From contig NZ_MOAL01000001.1 in assembly GCF_003731765.1 (NCBI RefSeq), positions 1-64,000 of the forward strand: a stretch of DNA of 64,000 nt, read 5' to 3'. This stretch comes from Pseudomonas chlororaphis (GTDB taxonomy: Bacteria > Pseudomonadota > Gammaproteobacteria > Pseudomonadales > Pseudomonadaceae). The notes beneath the pieces were generated by a model. It was not told the origin of the DNA and searched no databases. It worked only from the letters and a program-made list of their open reading frames with translations. Position numbers and translations under genes: made by a program. Below, piece by piece: positions 10,791 to 21,223 of this stretch (within the stretch, counting starts at the first letter, position 1; every line of letters begins with the position of its first letter).

Positions 10791-11213
10791 TCAACCCAAC
10801 TCGACGATTTCATAGTCGTGGGTAATGGCCACACCGGCGGCGCCGAGCATGATCGAGGCGGAGCAGTACTTCTCGGCCGACAGCTCGATGGCGCGCTTGA
10901 CCTGTGCCTCTTTCAAGCCACGGCCCTTGACCACAAAGTGCATATGAATCTTGGTGAAGACCTTGGGATCTTCAGTCGCGCGCTCGGCCTCGAGAAAAGC
11001 CTCGCAACTTTCCACGGCCTGGCGGGACTTCTTGAGGATGCTGACCACGTCGAAGTTGCTGCAACCGCCCACACCGAGCAGGAGCATTTCCATGGGGCGA
11101 ACACCCAGGTTGCGGCCGCCGGCCTCTGGAGGACCATCCATTACCACCACATGGCCGCTGCCCGATTCACCGAGGAACATGGCTTCGCCAGCCCATTGGA
11201 TGCGTGCCTTCAT
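10791..11213 (-). CDS. OsmC/Ohr family protein
   Basis: A 140-residue member of the OsmC-like fold, whose characterised members reduce organic or fatty-acid hydroperoxides with a cysteine pair. The central helix segment VGGCSNFDVVSILKKSRQ carries the conserved first cysteine. The second cysteine is probably that in the C-terminal half (KYCSASIMLG). ATG 11213 (MKARIQWAGEAMF) is chosen over an upstream in-frame start (11255) with no family match. It is divergent from vfr, as its homologue is in P. aeruginosa. Actual peroxidase activity is inferred only from family. Confidence 0.88.
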   Translation of the reverse strand: MKARIQWAGEAMFLGESGSGHVVVMDGPPEAGGRNLGVRPMEMLLLGVGGCSNFDVVSILKKSRQAVESCEAFLEAERATEDPKVFTKIHMHFVVKGRGLKEAQVKRAIELSAEKYCSASIMLGAAGVAITHDYEIVELG

Positions 11214-11445
11214 CGCCAAGACTCCACTGTTAAAAAAGGGTCGCCAGCTTAGCACAGGGCCTCGAAATGACAGCCTTTTGCCTGTTCATCGGATCAGAGG
11301 ATGACCAATTGGAAAAATCTTAATCTGCTCAAGATGTGTCTGTTAAGCTGACGCCAATCGGCTGGCGCATCGCCACCTCTCCAGTGTTCAGCGCTCATCC
11401 TTATAAAAACCAAATCACACCGTGCAGTCTTTTCGGGATACAACC

Positions 11446-12090
11446 ATGGTTGCTGTTGCCCCAACTCCCAAGATCAAGAACCTCGACAAGCTCTTGCAGC
11501 ATTGCCAGCGTCGCCGCTACCCGGCCAAAAGCAACATCATCTGCGCCGGTGATGCTTCACAGACTCTGTTCTTCATTATCAAAGGCTCGGTCACCATCCT
11601 GATTGAAGACGACGATGGTCGGGAAATGATCATCGCCTACCTCAATGCCGGTGATTTTCTCGGTGAGTTGGGCCTGTTCGAAGAAGCCGGGCACGAACAA
11701 CAGCGCAGCGCCTGGGTCCGGGCCAAGGTCGAATGCGAAGTGGCGGAAATCAGTTACGCCAAGTTCCGCGAACTGTCCCAGGTCGACCCGGACATTCTCT
11801 ATGTGCTCAGTGGCCAGATTGCCCAGCGCCTGCGCAACACCACACGCAAGGTCGGCGACCTGGCGTTCTTCGATGTCACCGGACGGGTAGCCCGCTGCCT
11901 GTTGGAGCTGTGCAAACAGCCGGATGCCATGACCCATCCCGACGGCATGCAGATCAAAGTGACCCGCCAGGAAATCGGCCGGATTGTAGGCTGCTCACGG
12001 GAAATGGTCGGTCGCGTGCTCAAGGACCTGGAAGAGCGCAACCTGGTGCACGTCAAAGGCAAGACCATGGTGGTCTTCGGTACCCGCTAA
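11446..12090 (+). CDS. vfr: cAMP-binding global regulator Vfr (CRP family)
   Basis: A 214-residue CRP/FNR-type regulator. The cyclic-nucleotide-binding domain spans about residues 15-130, with the phosphate cassette GELGLFEE and [18 protein letters not shown] dimerisation helix follows, then a helix-turn-helix with [25 protein letters not shown] near residues 170-195. Vfr controls virulence, twitching and catabolic genes with cAMP in P. aeruginosa; in P. fluorescens and P. putida the protein is often named Crp. ATG 11446 gives the exact Vfr length. The 232-nt region upstream, shared with the OsmC-like gene, holds its promoter. Its 3' end overlaps the convergent ligase-like gene by 4 nt. Confidence 0.95.
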   Translation: MVAVAPTPKIKNLDKLLQHCQRRRYPAKSNIICAGDASQTLFFIIKGSVTILIEDDDGREMIIAYLNAGDFLGELGLFEEAGHEQQRSAWVRAKVECEVAEISYAKFRELSQVDPDILYVLSGQIAQRLRNTTRKVGDLAFFDVTGRVARCLLELCKQPDAMTHPDGMQIKVTRQEIGRIVGCSREMVGRVLKDLEERNLVHVKGKTMVVFGTR

Positions 12091-12788
12091 CCGGGCAATA
12101 GCTGCATCAGCATTTGTCGATACAGGCTGTCCAGGCGCCCAATCGCCTCAGGAGCCGCAAAGGCTTCGTGCAACGCGATATGACTTTCTGCGCGGCAACG
12201 CTGCTCCAGGCCGCAGGCCTGATTGAAGCCATTGACCGCCGCCACCATCGACTCACGCTCGTCATCCAGTAACAGCGCGCCATGCACCAGGCCAACCGGG
12301 CGTTGCCCGCCTTTGCTCTGGCGCCAACGCTGTGCGGTGCCGACCATCTTGCGGCCGTCGAGGTTGACGTTGAAGCGGCCGTCACAGAAGGCCCCGTCCA
12401 CTTCACCCAGAGACGGGTTGCCGCCCAGTTCGCCCAGCAGGTCACAAATAGGCTGGCACAGGCGCCGGTACGCAGTTTCGATCCGCCCGTGGTCACCTTC
12501 GCTGCGCGGCGGCGCATAGACCAGGGCGATATTGACCGTAGCCGCCGATTGAGGCACCGGCTCACCCCCCGTTTCCCGCAACAGCACCGGCCAACCGGCG
12601 GCGGCCGATGCCTCGCACGCCTGCTCGAACCCGGGCAGCCGGCTCAAACGCCGCGGCATGACCAGCGCCTTGTCACTGGGCTGCCAGAACAGCACGCCAA
12701 ACTCGGCCTCACCGGCACACACGCGGGCCAGCAGGTCCTGCTCGGCTTGCAATCCGGCTTCGACGGTCAAGGCTAGGGGCTGAGTCAT
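12087..12788 (-). CDS. Lipoate-protein ligase/octanoyltransferase-like protein
   Basis: A 233-residue protein of the BPL/LplA/LipB fold. The segment [16 protein letters not shown] contains the invariant lysine context of lipoate ligases, and [13 protein letters not shown] aligns with the lipoate-binding RRxTGGG loop. That loop is degenerate: the third glycine and the following histidine are missing. It probably transfers or activates lipoyl, octanoyl or a related acyl group, but the weak loop leaves the substrate open. ATG 12788 ([14 protein letters not shown]) is preferred to 12845, which would run into the trpC terminator. The gene lies between vfr and trpC, where P. aeruginosa has none as I recall. 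Confidence 0.7.
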   Translation of the reverse strand: MTQPLALTVEAGLQAEQDLLARVCAGEAEFGVLFWQPSDKALVMPRRLSRLPGFEQACEASAAAGWPVLLRETGGEPVPQSAATVNIALVYAPPRSEGDHGRIETAYRRLCQPICDLLGELGGNPSLGEVDGAFCDGRFNVNLDGRKMVGTAQRWRQSKGGQRPVGLVHGALLLDDERESMVAAVNGFNQACGLEQRCRAESHIALHEAFAAPEAIGRLDSLYRQMLMQLLPG

Positions 12789-12816
12789 GGCAGTAACGAT
12801 CCTTTGCGATAGGTAT

Positions 12817-12839
12817 GAAAAAGCCGGCATCGCCGGCTT
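12817..12839 (-). terminator. Intrinsic terminator after trpC
   Basis: On the minus strand AAGCCGGC (12832-12839) pairs with GCCGGCTT (12821-12828) across a 3-nt loop. A T-run follows, 17 nt after the trpC stop codon. It separates the trp genes from the ligase-like gene. Confidence 0.9.
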
Positions 12840-12855
12840 GTTCATTCAGTCAGTA

Positions 12856-13692
12856 TCAATCCAGGGTGGAGCCGCTCACCGGCACGCCACGCTCAGGGAA
12901 GAACAGGCGCTGCAGTTCTGCTCCCGGGCTCTCGGCACGCATAAAGGCCTCGCCCACCAGGAACGAATAGACATCACTGATTTCCATCAGCTCGACATCC
13001 GCCCGATTGAGGATGCCGCTCTCAGTGATCACCAAACGGTCACGGGGAACGCGAGGCAACAGATCGAGGGTGGTTTCCAGGTTGACGTCGAAGGTGTGCA
13101 GGTTGCGGTTGTTGATCCCCACCAACGGCGTGTCGAGGGTTTTCAAGGCCCGCTCCAGCTCGTCGCCATCATGCACTTCCACCAGCACATCCAGGCCAAC
13201 ACCTTTGGCTACCGCCGCCAGCTCAGCCAGCTTGACGTCGTCCAGGGCGGCCACGATCAACAGCACGCAGTCAGCACCCAGGGCACGGGCTTCAACGATC
13301 TGGTAAGGATCGATCATGAAATCCTTGCGGATCACCGGCAGCTTGCAAGCCGCGCGCGCTTGCTGCAGGTAGGCATCGGCTCCCTGGAAATAATCCACAT
13401 CGGTCAACACCGACAGGCAGGTGGCACCGCCTTTCTCGTAGCTCTTGGCGATATCCGCCGGCAGGAAGTTTTCCCGGATCACGCCTTTACTGGGGGACGC
13501 CTTCTTGATCTCGGCAATCACCGCCGGCTGCTTGAGCTTGACCTGATCGATCAGCGCCTTGGCAAACCCGCGCGGTGCATCCGCCGCGCGCGCCAGCACT
13601 TCCAGCTCCGCCAGGCTCACCCGGGCACTGCGCTCGGCCACTTCCTCAACCTTGCGAGCGAGGATATTTTCCAGAACCGTCGGCACACTCAT
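12856..13692 (-). CDS. trpC: Indole-3-glycerol phosphate synthase
   Basis: A 278-residue TIM-barrel enzyme that closes the indole ring from CdRP in tryptophan synthesis. Typical segments are [14 protein letters not shown] (catalytic Lys, about residues 58-71), [11 protein letters not shown], and [17 protein letters not shown]. It is monofunctional, without the fused TrpF found in enterics, as usual in Pseudomonas. Its ATG overlaps the trpD stop by 4 nt, so translation is probably coupled. Last gene of the leftward trp unit; a terminator follows. Confidence 0.97.
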   Translation of the reverse strand: MSVPTVLENILARKVEEVAERSARVSLAELEVLARAADAPRGFAKALIDQVKLKQPAVIAEIKKASPSKGVIRENFLPADIAKSYEKGGATCLSVLTDVDYFQGADAYLQQARAACKLPVIRKDFMIDPYQIVEARALGADCVLLIVAALDDVKLAELAAVAKGVGLDVLVEVHDGDELERALKTLDTPLVGINNRNLHTFDVNLETTLDLLPRVPRDRLVITESGILNRADVELMEISDVYSFLVGEAFMRAESPGAELQRLFFPERGVPVSGSTLD

Positions 13693-14738
13693 CCTTCATT
13701 CTCCTGCTTGAATACCGCGGTAAACGCGCCCAACTCTTCGAGCTTCTCTCGGGCCAGGCCGGTGTGCAGGGCGTCGTGGGCCAGGGCCACGCCTTCTTTC
13801 AAACTGCTGGCGTGGTCCGCCGCATACAGCGCCGCGCCCGCATTGAGCACAATCATCTCGGCAGCCTTCTGCCCGTGCTCGGTTTTGCGCCGGCCCAGGG
13901 CATCACGGATCAACTCCAGGGACGCCGCCGGGCTTTCGACCACCAGGCCGAACAAGCTCTGGCTCTTGATGCCCAAGTCTTCCGGCTGGACCCAGTACTC
14001 GGTGATTTCGCCGTTTTTCAACTCGGCCACGTAGGTCGGCGCTGCCAGGCTGAACTCATCCAGGCCATCCTGGGAGTGCACCACCAACACATGCTTGCTG
14101 CCCAGACGATGCAAGACTTCAGCCAACGGCCGGCACAACGCCTGGGTGAAGACGCCTACCACCTGGTGCTTGACCCCGGCCGGATTCGTAAGCGGGCCGA
14201 GCATGTTGAACAAAGTACGCAAGCCCAAGTCGCGGCGCGGGCCGGCGGCATGCTTCATCGCACCATGGTGGGCTTGGGCAAACATAAAGCCGATGCCGAC
14301 GTTATCAATGCAGCGCGCCACCTGCACCGGCGTCAGGTTCAGGTAGATCCCGGCCGCTTCCAGCAGGTCGGCACTGCCGCTCTTGCCGGACACTGCACGG
14401 TTACCGTGCTTGGCAACGGTGCAACCCGCCGCTGCGACCACAAACGAAGAGGCGGTGGAGACGTTGAAGATGTTCGCCCCATCGCCGCCGGTGCCGACCA
14501 CATCGACCACGCCGTCGAGGGTCTTGAGTTCAACCTTGTCTGCCAGCTCACGCATCACCGAGACGGCACCGACGATCTCGTCAATGCTCTCGCTCTTCAT
14601 GCGCATGGCCATCATAAAGGCGCCGATCTGCGCGTCCGTGCATTGCCCGGTCATGATTTCGCGCATCACATCGCGCATTTCATCAGTGCTCAGGTCCAGG
14701 TGGCCGACGATACGGCTCAGGGCTGTCTTGATATCCAT
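13689..14738 (-). CDS. trpD: Anthranilate phosphoribosyltransferase
   Basis: A 349-residue enzyme that transfers phosphoribose from PRPP to anthranilate. The PRPP-binding glycine loop [14 protein letters not shown] (about residues 82-95) and the [19 protein letters not shown] stretch are clear. It lies 9 nt downstream of trpG and overlaps trpC by 4 nt, consistent with one trpGDC transcript. Length is normal and there is no glutaminase fusion. Confidence 0.97.
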   Translation of the reverse strand: MDIKTALSRIVGHLDLSTDEMRDVMREIMTGQCTDAQIGAFMMAMRMKSESIDEIVGAVSVMRELADKVELKTLDGVVDVVGTGGDGANIFNVSTASSFVVAAAGCTVAKHGNRAVSGKSGSADLLEAAGIYLNLTPVQVARCIDNVGIGFMFAQAHHGAMKHAAGPRRDLGLRTLFNMLGPLTNPAGVKHQVVGVFTQALCRPLAEVLHRLGSKHVLVVHSQDGLDEFSLAAPTYVAELKNGEITEYWVQPEDLGIKSQSLFGLVVESPAASLELIRDALGRRKTEHGQKAAEMIVLNAGAALYAADHASSLKEGVALAHDALHTGLAREKLEELGAFTAVFKQENEG

Positions 14739-14747
14739 GGAAAGTCC

Positions 14748-15341
14748 TTAGCGCGTGCCGCCGCTCTGTTTGAGGAAATTGGCGAACAGCTCGTGGCCCT
14801 GCTCGGTGAGGATCGACTCGGGGTGGAACTGCACACCCTCGATGTTCAACGTCTTGTGGCGCAGCCCCATGATCTCGTCGACCGAGCCGTCGGCCAGTTG
14901 GGTCCAGGCGGTCACTTCCAGGCAGTCGGGCAAGGTCTCGTGCTTGACCACCAGGGAGTGATAACGGGTCACCGTCAGCGGGTGATTAAGCCCGGCGAAA
15001 ACCCCTTGGTCTTCGTGGAACACCGGGCTGGTCTTGCCGTGCATCACTTGCCGAGCCCGCACCACCTGGCCGCCAAAGGCCTGGCCGATGGATTGGTGCC
15101 CCAGGCAAACGCCAAGAATCGGCAACTTACCGGCAAAGTAATGAATGGCTTCGATGGAGATACCGGCTTCGGTCGGGGTGCACGGGCCAGGCGAAACAAC
15201 GATCCGCTCAGGGTTCAGCGCCTCGATCTGGGCCACGGTCAATTCGTCATTGCGCACCACCTTGACCTCGGCCCCCAGTTCACCCAGGTACTGCACGACG
15301 TTATAGGTAAAGGAGTCGTAGTTATCGATCATCAGCAACAT
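14748..15341 (-). CDS. trpG: Anthranilate synthase glutaminase component
   Basis: A 197-residue class I glutamine amidotransferase that supplies ammonia to TrpE. The nucleophile motif [15 protein letters not shown] (Cys near residue 79) and the C-terminal catalytic His-Glu in FHPESILTE are present. In many bacteria this subunit also serves p-aminobenzoate synthesis (PabA). Here it lies only 12 nt after trpE, so the two synthase subunits should be co-transcribed. P. aeruginosa has a pyocin cluster between them. Confidence 0.95.
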   Translation of the reverse strand: MLLMIDNYDSFTYNVVQYLGELGAEVKVVRNDELTVAQIEALNPERIVVSPGPCTPTEAGISIEAIHYFAGKLPILGVCLGHQSIGQAFGGQVVRARQVMHGKTSPVFHEDQGVFAGLNHPLTVTRYHSLVVKHETLPDCLEVTAWTQLADGSVDEIMGLRHKTLNIEGVQFHPESILTEQGHELFANFLKQSGGTR

Positions 15342-15353
15342 AGTGAAAACTCC

Positions 15354-16841
15354 TCAAGCCTTGGGTGCGGGGGTTTGTTCGGCGAGCGCTACAGCGCGGA
15401 ACATGGCGCGTCGCTTGTTCAGCGTCTCTTCCCACTCCAGGGCCGGTACCGAATCGGCCACGATGCCGCCGCCGGCTTGCACATGCAGTTCACCGTTCTT
15501 GATCACCGCGGTGCGGATGGCGATCGCCGTGTCCATGTTGCCGTTCCAGGCGAAGTAACCCACCGCGCCGCCATAGACGCCGCGCTTGACCGGCTCCAGC
15601 TCATCGATGATTTCCATGGCGCGGATCTTCGGCGCACCGGACAAGGTGCCCGCCGGCAAGATCGCCCGCAGCGCGTCCATGGCGGTCAGGCCGGCCTTCA
15701 GTTGACCGGTGACGTTGGAAACGATGTGCATCACGTTGGAATAACGCTCGATGACCATCTTCTCCGTGAGCTTCACCGAACCGATCTCGGAGACCCGGCC
15801 CGTGTCGTTACGCCCCAGGTCGATCAGCATCAGGTGCTCGGCGATTTCCTTGTCGTCGGACAGCAAGTCTTCTTCCAGCGCCAAGTCCGCTTCCTCGGTG
15901 GCCCCGCGTGGGCGGGTGCCGGCAATCGGGCGCACGGTAATCAAGTTGTCTTCGACCCGCACCAGCACTTCTGGGGAACTGCCCACCACATGGAAGTCGC
16001 CGAAGTTGAAGAAGTACATATAAGGCGTCGGGTTGAAGCAGCGCAGCGCCCGGTACAGGTCAATGGGCGCAGCCTTGAAGTCGATGGACATGCGTTGCGA
16101 CGGCACCACCTGCATGCAGTCGCCCGCCAGGATGTATTCCTTGATGGTATCGACGGCACGCTCGTAGTCGGCCTGGGTAAAGCTCGAACGGAACACCGGG
16201 TCGGCACTCTGTTGCCGACTGAAATCCAGGCCGGCGCGCGGGGTGATCGGCTGGCGCAGCTGTTCGAGCAGCGCCTGCAGACGCGCCTGGCCTTGTTCGT
16301 AGGCGTTGTCCTGGGCTGGGTCGGCGAGCACGATTGCGTGCATCTTGCCGGCGAGGTTGTCGAACACCACCACCGCGTCGGAGACCATCAGCAGAATGTC
16401 CGGCACGCCGATGGGATCGGGGTTCGGGCATTTGCCCAGGCGCTTCTCTACATACCGCACGCAGTCATAGCCGAAGTAACCCACCAGGCCACCGTTGAAA
16501 CGCGGCAAGCCGGCAATGGTCGGCACGTTGTAGCGGGCTTTGAAGGCTTCGACGAAGGCCAGCGGGTCGGCCACTTCATGGCGTTCGATCTCGACGCCGT
16601 CGTGGGTCACGCTGACCACGTGGTCGTGAACCCGCAGCACGGTGCGGCACGGCAGGCCGATGATCGAGTAACGGCCCCACTTCTCACCGCCTTGCACCGA
16701 CTCCAGCAAATAAGAGTTGGGCTCATCGGCGAGCTTCAAGTAGATGGACAGGGGTGTATCGAAGTCGGCCAGGGTTTCGCATGCCAGGGGGATGCGGTTA
16801 TAGCCGGCTGCGGCCAAACGCAGGAATTCTTCGCGAATCAT
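15354..16841 (-). CDS. trpE: Anthranilate synthase component I
   Basis: A 495-residue chorismate-utilising enzyme that makes anthranilate with ammonia from TrpG. N-terminal feedback-site residues are visible in [15 protein letters not shown]. The C-terminal chorismate-binding domain includes [43 protein letters not shown] and [19 protein letters not shown]. Length matches Pseudomonas TrpE. Only 71 nt separate it from gph, too little for a full tryptophan leader-peptide attenuator, so transcription probably enters from gph/rpe or a short local promoter. A small GCCGGA/TCCGGC hairpin lies in that gap. Confidence 0.97.
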   Translation of the reverse strand: MIREEFLRLAAAGYNRIPLACETLADFDTPLSIYLKLADEPNSYLLESVQGGEKWGRYSIIGLPCRTVLRVHDHVVSVTHDGVEIERHEVADPLAFVEAFKARYNVPTIAGLPRFNGGLVGYFGYDCVRYVEKRLGKCPNPDPIGVPDILLMVSDAVVVFDNLAGKMHAIVLADPAQDNAYEQGQARLQALLEQLRQPITPRAGLDFSRQQSADPVFRSSFTQADYERAVDTIKEYILAGDCMQVVPSQRMSIDFKAAPIDLYRALRCFNPTPYMYFFNFGDFHVVGSSPEVLVRVEDNLITVRPIAGTRPRGATEEADLALEEDLLSDDKEIAEHLMLIDLGRNDTGRVSEIGSVKLTEKMVIERYSNVMHIVSNVTGQLKAGLTAMDALRAILPAGTLSGAPKIRAMEIIDELEPVKRGVYGGAVGYFAWNGNMDTAIAIRTAVIKNGELHVQAGGGIVADSVPALEWEETLNKRRAMFRAVALAEQTPAPKA

Positions 16842-16912
16842 GGGGTGCCTCGTGGCTTGAGGGTCTAACAGTCAGGTATGCAAACGTGCCGGACGATCCG
16901 GCCAGACAAAAA

Positions 16913-17731
16913 TCAGGCGCGCCAACGCCAGCGGGCCAAGGCCTTGATGACTTTCATCCAGAGTTTGCGAGTGACCACCACGATGGAATTTCCAGGAGGG
17001 GATTGAACAGCGTCGGGCAACGTTATCTCAGCGGCCGTCTCTAAGCAACCAGGGATCAGCGCCCGCAGATTGTCGATCACCAGCGCCGGAGATTCCTCGG
17101 CAATCGGCCGGCCATGGTTGTAGCCATAACTCAAGGCCACGCACTTGACCCCCGCCGCCTTGGCCGCCAGCACGTCACTGCGTGAGTCGCCGACGAACAG
17201 CGACTGGGACGCCGGCACGCTGGCCATTTTCATGACAAAGAACAGCGCCGCCGGGTCGGGTTTCTTCTGGGGCAAGGTATCGCCGCCAATGATCCAGCGG
17301 AAATAACGACCGATCTTCATCTGGTCCAGCAAGGGCGCGACGAAGCGCTCCGGCTTGTTGGTGATCAGGGCCATTTCCACGCCCTGCTTGTGCAGCCACT
17401 TGAGGGTTTCACGCACGCCGGGGTAGACCACGGTCAGCGCATGGCCGTCTTCATAGGCAACATTGAACAATTCCAGGGCCTGCTCGGCTTCAGCCTCGTC
17501 CACGCCTTGAGGGTCGAGGCTGTTAGCCAGGGCCCGGTGCACCAGCATCTGCACGCCGTTGCCCACCCACTGGCGCACCGACTCGATGCCAGCGGGCGGA
17601 CGCCCCAACTTGAGCAACATGTCATCCACAGCGGCCGCCAGGTCGGGGACCGAATCGACCAGGGTGCCGTCCAGGTCGAACATCACCAGCCGCGGCAGGC
17701 TCCCGGGAAACAGCTGCTCAAAAGCGCTCAT
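16913..17731 (-). CDS. gph: Phosphoglycolate phosphatase
   Basis: A 272-residue HAD-superfamily phosphatase that removes phosphoglycolate formed in DNA repair and by side reactions. Motif I is [10 protein letters not shown] (about residues 18-27), motif II TNKP, and the motif III/IV region includes KKPDP and FVGDSRSD. Its start overlaps the rpe stop by 4 nt. The order rpe-gph-trpE is the usual Pseudomonas arrangement. The C-terminal 25 residues are basic and extend slightly beyond the HAD core. Confidence 0.93.
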   Translation of the reverse strand: MSAFEQLFPGSLPRLVMFDLDGTLVDSVPDLAAAVDDMLLKLGRPPAGIESVRQWVGNGVQMLVHRALANSLDPQGVDEAEAEQALELFNVAYEDGHALTVVYPGVRETLKWLHKQGVEMALITNKPERFVAPLLDQMKIGRYFRWIIGGDTLPQKKPDPAALFFVMKMASVPASQSLFVGDSRSDVLAAKAAGVKCVALSYGYNHGRPIAEESPALVIDNLRALIPGCLETAAEITLPDAVQSPPGNSIVVVTRKLWMKVIKALARWRWRA

Positions 17732-18402
17732 GGTCGGGCCAGCGCCAGTTCGGAACGCATTTTCTCAATGACTTCCTGGTAGTTCGGGGCATTGAAAATC
17801 GCCGAGCCGGCGACAAAGGTGTCCGCACCGGCGGCGGCAATTTCACGGATGTTGTTGACGTTGACCCCACCGTCGATTTCCAGGCGGATATCGCGCCCGG
17901 AGGCATCGATCAGGGCCCGCGCCTCGCGCAGCTTGTCCAGGGTGCCAGGGATGAATTTCTGCCCGCCAAAGCCTGGGTTGACGCTCATCAGCAACACCAT
18001 GTCGACCTTGTCCATCACGTACTTGAGTACGTCCAGCGGGGTCGCCGGGTTGAACACCAGGCCGGCCTTGCAGCCGCCTTCACGGATCATCTGCAGGGAG
18101 CGATCGACGTGCAGGGTGGCTTCCGGGTGGAAGGTGATGTAGGTGGCGCCGGCTTCGATGAAGTCGCCAATGATGCGATCCACCGGGGACACCATCAAGT
18201 GTGCGTCGATCGGCGCGGTAATGCCGTACTTGCGCAGCGCGGAGCAGACCATTGGGCCGATGGTCAGGTTCGGCACATAGTGGTTGTCCATGACATCGAA
18301 GTGCACGATGTCGGCGCCGGCGGCGAGAACGTTATCCACTTCTTCACCCAGGCGGGCGAAGTCGGCGGAGAGAATCGACGGAGCAATAGCGAAGGGCTGC
18401 AT
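17728..18402 (-). CDS. rpe: Ribulose-phosphate 3-epimerase
   Basis: A 224-residue TIM-barrel epimerase of the pentose phosphate pathway that interconverts ribulose-5-P and xylulose-5-P. Family motifs are [15 protein letters not shown] at the N-terminus, [17 protein letters not shown] (metal-ligand His and Asp) and [17 protein letters not shown] 18402 ([14 protein letters not shown]) has AAGGTG upstream; the longer frame to 18468 lacks homology. A -10-like TACAAT occurs in the 80-nt gap to the upstream dehydrogenase gene, so rpe probably also has its own promoter. Confidence 0.96.
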   Translation of the reverse strand: MQPFAIAPSILSADFARLGEEVDNVLAAGADIVHFDVMDNHYVPNLTIGPMVCSALRKYGITAPIDAHLMVSPVDRIIGDFIEAGATYITFHPEATLHVDRSLQMIREGGCKAGLVFNPATPLDVLKYVMDKVDMVLLMSVNPGFGGQKFIPGTLDKLREARALIDASGRDIRLEIDGGVNVNNIREIAAAGADTFVAGSAIFNAPNYQEVIEKMRSELALARP

Positions 18403-18482
18403 GACGCACCTTTTTTGAGCGGAATCACGGTGGCGCGCATTGTATACCTCATGCTTTGGCCCGCGCACCGTGACCGCGATGA

Positions 18483-19631
18483 TCAGTACGCAGCGCGATA
18501 GATTTTCTCGATATCAGCAGGGCTCAGTTTGCGCGGATTGTTGCGCATCAAGCGCTCAATGCCCGCGGCTTCCAGGGCCATGGCCGGTAGCGCATCCTCG
18601 GGCACGCCGAAGCTGCGCAGGCCTTGGGGGATTTCCACGGCGGTGCACAGCGCGGTCATGGCCTCCACCGCTTTGTCGGCGGCGTCTGCGGCACTCAGTC
18701 GCGCCGTCTTCACCCCCATGGCTTCAGCAATGTCCTGCATGCGTTCGACGCAGGCCAGCTTGTTCCAGGCCATCACATACGGCAGCAACAGCGCGTTGCT
18801 GACCCCGTGGGACACATGAAAACGCCCGCCCAACGGGTAGGCCAGGGCATGCACCGCGCCCACCCCGGCATTCCCGAAGGCCATGCCGGCCATCAAACTG
18901 GCGGTGGCCATGTCTTCCCGAGCCTGCAGGTGCGATGGGTTGGCGTAAGCCTTGGGCAAGGCCTTGGCGATCAACTTGATGGCGCCGATCGCCAGGGCAT
19001 CGGTGATCGGCGAAGCATTCAGCGACAGGTAGGCCTCGATGGCATGCACCAGGGCGTCCACCCCACTGGCCGCGGTGACGCTGCGGGGACAGGTCAGGGT
19101 CATCTGCGGGCTGACCAGTGCCACATCCGGCAGCAGGTAGTCACTGACAATGCCCTTTTTCAGCTGGGCTTTACGGTCCGAGAGAATCGCCACATTGGTC
19201 ACCTCCGAACCGGTGCCGGCGGTGGTTGGAATGGCGATCAGCGGTGGCCCTTTGCGCGGCACCTGGTCGACGCCGAACAAGTCTGCCAATGCTCCGTGGT
19301 AACCGGCATAGGCGCCCACGCTCTTGGCGATATCGATGGCACTGCCGCCGCCCAGGCCAATCAGCCCGTCGTGCCCGCCTTCGCGGTAGACCCGCATGCA
19401 ATCCTCAACGATGGCAATCTCCGGATCAGGCTGCACGCGGTCGAAAATCTCGTAACTGCGCTCCCCCAGCTGCGCCAGGGCCAGCCCCACAGTGCCGGAC
19501 TTGACCAGCGCGGCGTCGGTGACGATCAGCGGATGGTCGACATCCAGGCGCGTCAGCTCGGCACCGAGCTGCTCGATGGCGCCGGCGCCGGTCAGGAGTT
19601 TATGGGCGCTCTTGAAAGAGGAAATACTCAT
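18483..19631 (-). CDS. Iron-containing (group III) alcohol dehydrogenase, copy 1
   Basis: A 382-residue NAD(P)-dependent dehydrogenase of the Fe-ADH family. The nucleotide-binding [12 protein letters not shown] and [11 protein letters not shown] are present. Metal ligands are visible: Asp and His in [11 protein letters not shown], then His in [11 protein letters not shown] and in HVSHGVSN. It is very similar end to end to the gene at 21261-22409 (by eye about three quarters or more identical). Likely the last gene of a leftward sigma-54 operon: regulator, promoter, copy 2, permease, copy 1. Substrate unknown; family members act on short alcohols, diols, hydroxyacids or threonine. No strong terminator separates it from rpe. 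Confidence 0.9.
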   Translation of the reverse strand: MSISSFKSAHKLLTGAGAIEQLGAELTRLDVDHPLIVTDAALVKSGTVGLALAQLGERSYEIFDRVQPDPEIAIVEDCMRVYREGGHDGLIGLGGGSAIDIAKSVGAYAGYHGALADLFGVDQVPRKGPPLIAIPTTAGTGSEVTNVAILSDRKAQLKKGIVSDYLLPDVALVSPQMTLTCPRSVTAASGVDALVHAIEAYLSLNASPITDALAIGAIKLIAKALPKAYANPSHLQAREDMATASLMAGMAFGNAGVGAVHALAYPLGGRFHVSHGVSNALLLPYVMAWNKLACVERMQDIAEAMGVKTARLSAADAADKAVEAMTALCTAVEIPQGLRSFGVPEDALPAMALEAAGIERLMRNNPRKLSPADIEKIYRAAY

Positions 19632-19699
19632 GGGCTCATGCCTCTTGTTAGAAGTGGGGCTGGCACAAGCGTAGCTGGGGATTGGCAATTGTCAGTGCA

Positions 19700-19732
19700 G
19701 GACGCCAGGCAGGCCCACCCGGCCTGGCGTCC
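19700..19732 (-). other. Stable hairpin between permease and dehydrogenase copy 1
   Basis: An 11-bp perfect stem, GGACGCCAGGC (19700-19710) with GCCTGGCGTCC (19722-19732), lies 16 nt after the permease stop. There is no U-tract. It may stabilise the upstream mRNA or reduce read-through into copy 1. Confidence 0.75.
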
Positions 19733-19747
19733 TCGGTTATGGCGGGC

Positions 19748-21181
19748 TTAGGCCACTTCCTCACGCACCTTGGTCGCGCTCACAGGCGCCGCGCTGGGTG
19801 CGGGTGGTGCGTCGGCGCAATCCAGGTCCTTGCTGAAGGTGCGGTCGTTTTCACCTTTGAAGAAGTTCTTGCCGTAAATCAGCAGGCACAGCACCACGCC
19901 AATGGCAAAACCCCAGCTCGCGCCCTTGATCGCCAGTACGGCACCGATCACCCCGGCAATCCCCAAGTCACGCTGGCTGCGGGCCTCTAAAATCCCCAGG
20001 CGCACACTGACGTAGCCCTGGATCAACAAGGTCAAGGCCAGCGCCACGCCGAGAATCGGCTGCACCAGGGTCACCACCGGCAACAGCAGCAGGCCGGTGT
20101 TGGTGCCCCAGCGGAACGAGCCCATGCCGCCGTAGATCGACTTCATGGCCTTGGGACCGCCCTTGAAGCGCTCGATCACCACCACCAGCATCGCCGCCCA
20201 CTTCGGCCCGCACATGGCGATATCCGGACCAAAAATACTCATGAAGGCGTTGCGCCCACCGAAGATCAGGTGCGAACGGTCCGGGTCGTAGTCGATTTTC
20301 TCGTCCTTGCGGATCTGCTCGGCTTCATCCAGCAGCACCTTGGCGCTGAGCACGTCGCCGAAAACGATGATGTACACCGCCAGCATGGTCGGCAGCGCCG
20401 TGATGAACATCGACAGCGGCGGCATGCCCAGACCGAACACCGTGTAGTTATTCCACAGCCCTGCGAAGTCCGGCTTGCTGAAGCCCCACTGGATGGTCGG
20501 CCACGGCGCTTCGCCAAACAGCGGTGCGATCACCACCGCCAGCAGGATGATCGGCAAGATGCCGAGCTTGGCGAAGTTCCACCAGAAGCGGTTACGCAGC
20601 TTGAGCTGGGCAAAATGCTGGGAAAAGATCAGGTAGAACGCGATGCCGATGGCGATGGAAATGGTCCAGGGCAGGCTGTCGAACTTGCCGCCGACCTGGA
20701 ACACTGCGGTCACCGCGCTGATGCCGGCGCCAACGATAATCCCCGACTTGATCGCCGACGGCACAAACCCCACCACCTTGCGCGCCATGCCGGTGGCGCC
20801 CAGGGCAATGGAAAACACCCCGAGCATCAACTGGAAGGCAATCAAGGCATGGACACGCTCCGGGCCCATGGGGAACTGCGAACAGTAAGCCATCAACAAA
20901 GGCACCGCCGGGGTGATCCAACCGGGCACCACCGGGTCGCCCAGCAAGTGGTGCGCCAGGTACAAAAGGCCATTGAGCATCACCACAGCCAGGGCGATTT
21001 CAAACGGCATGCCGAGGAATTCGGTCATCAGGGGAATGGCCGCCAGGTCGACGGCGCACATCAGCAGGCCCTGCAGGTAATCCGGCAGTTCGAGCTTGTA
21101 GTGAATAACGGGTAAACGCACCTTGAACGGGCCAAGGGGTATATACGGCGACTCGTGCCGTGTATCGGAAGGCGTTGGCAT
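19748..21181 (-). CDS. SLC23/NCS2-like membrane permease
   Basis: A 477-residue integral membrane protein with about 12 hydrophobic segments, a hydrophilic acidic loop (VLLDEAEQIRKDEKIDYDPDRSH) in the second half and a short charged C-terminal tail. The fold and segments such as PAVPLLMAYCSQFP and GIIVGAGISAVTAVFQ suggest the nucleobase/ascorbate (xanthine-uracil) transporter superfamily. It lacks the familiar purine-permease motifs I would look for, so the cargo is uncertain. Placement between two Fe-ADHs argues for import of the dehydrogenase substrate (an alcohol, hydroxyacid or related compound). ATG 21181 has AGGTGCAG upstream. This is inference from context. Confidence 0.7.
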   Translation of the reverse strand: MPTPSDTRHESPYIPLGPFKVRLPVIHYKLELPDYLQGLLMCAVDLAAIPLMTEFLGMPFEIALAVVMLNGLLYLAHHLLGDPVVPGWITPAVPLLMAYCSQFPMGPERVHALIAFQLMLGVFSIALGATGMARKVVGFVPSAIKSGIIVGAGISAVTAVFQVGGKFDSLPWTISIAIGIAFYLIFSQHFAQLKLRNRFWWNFAKLGILPIILLAVVIAPLFGEAPWPTIQWGFSKPDFAGLWNNYTVFGLGMPPLSMFITALPTMLAVYIIVFGDVLSAKVLLDEAEQIRKDEKIDYDPDRSHLIFGGRNAFMSIFGPDIAMCGPKWAAMLVVVIERFKGGPKAMKSIYGGMGSFRWGTNTGLLLLPVVTLVQPILGVALALTLLIQGYVSVRLGILEARSQRDLGIAGVIGAVLAIKGASWGFAIGVVLCLLIYGKNFFKGENDRTFSKDLDCADAPPAPSAAPVSATKVREEVA

Positions 21182-21223
21182 CAACTGCACCTGTCTTATT
21201 GGAATTGGTTGCGGTGTAAAACC

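Noticed and set aside
13575..16868. A very long open frame (1097 codons) on the plus strand across the trp genes
   Set aside because: It is antisense to trpC, trpD, trpG and trpE, all clearly real. The His/Gln/Arg-rich translation is typical of a shadow frame in GC-rich Pseudomonas DNA.
16842..16912. Possible tryptophan attenuator before trpE
   Set aside because: The gap is only 71 nt and I see no leader peptide with tandem Trp codons followed by alternative hairpins. Only a small 6-bp stem is present.
19661..19675. Sigma-54-like TGGCAC-N5-TAGC on the plus strand
   Set aside because: It points away from any plus-strand gene, into the 3' side of leftward genes, and the second element is imperfect. 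Probably chance.
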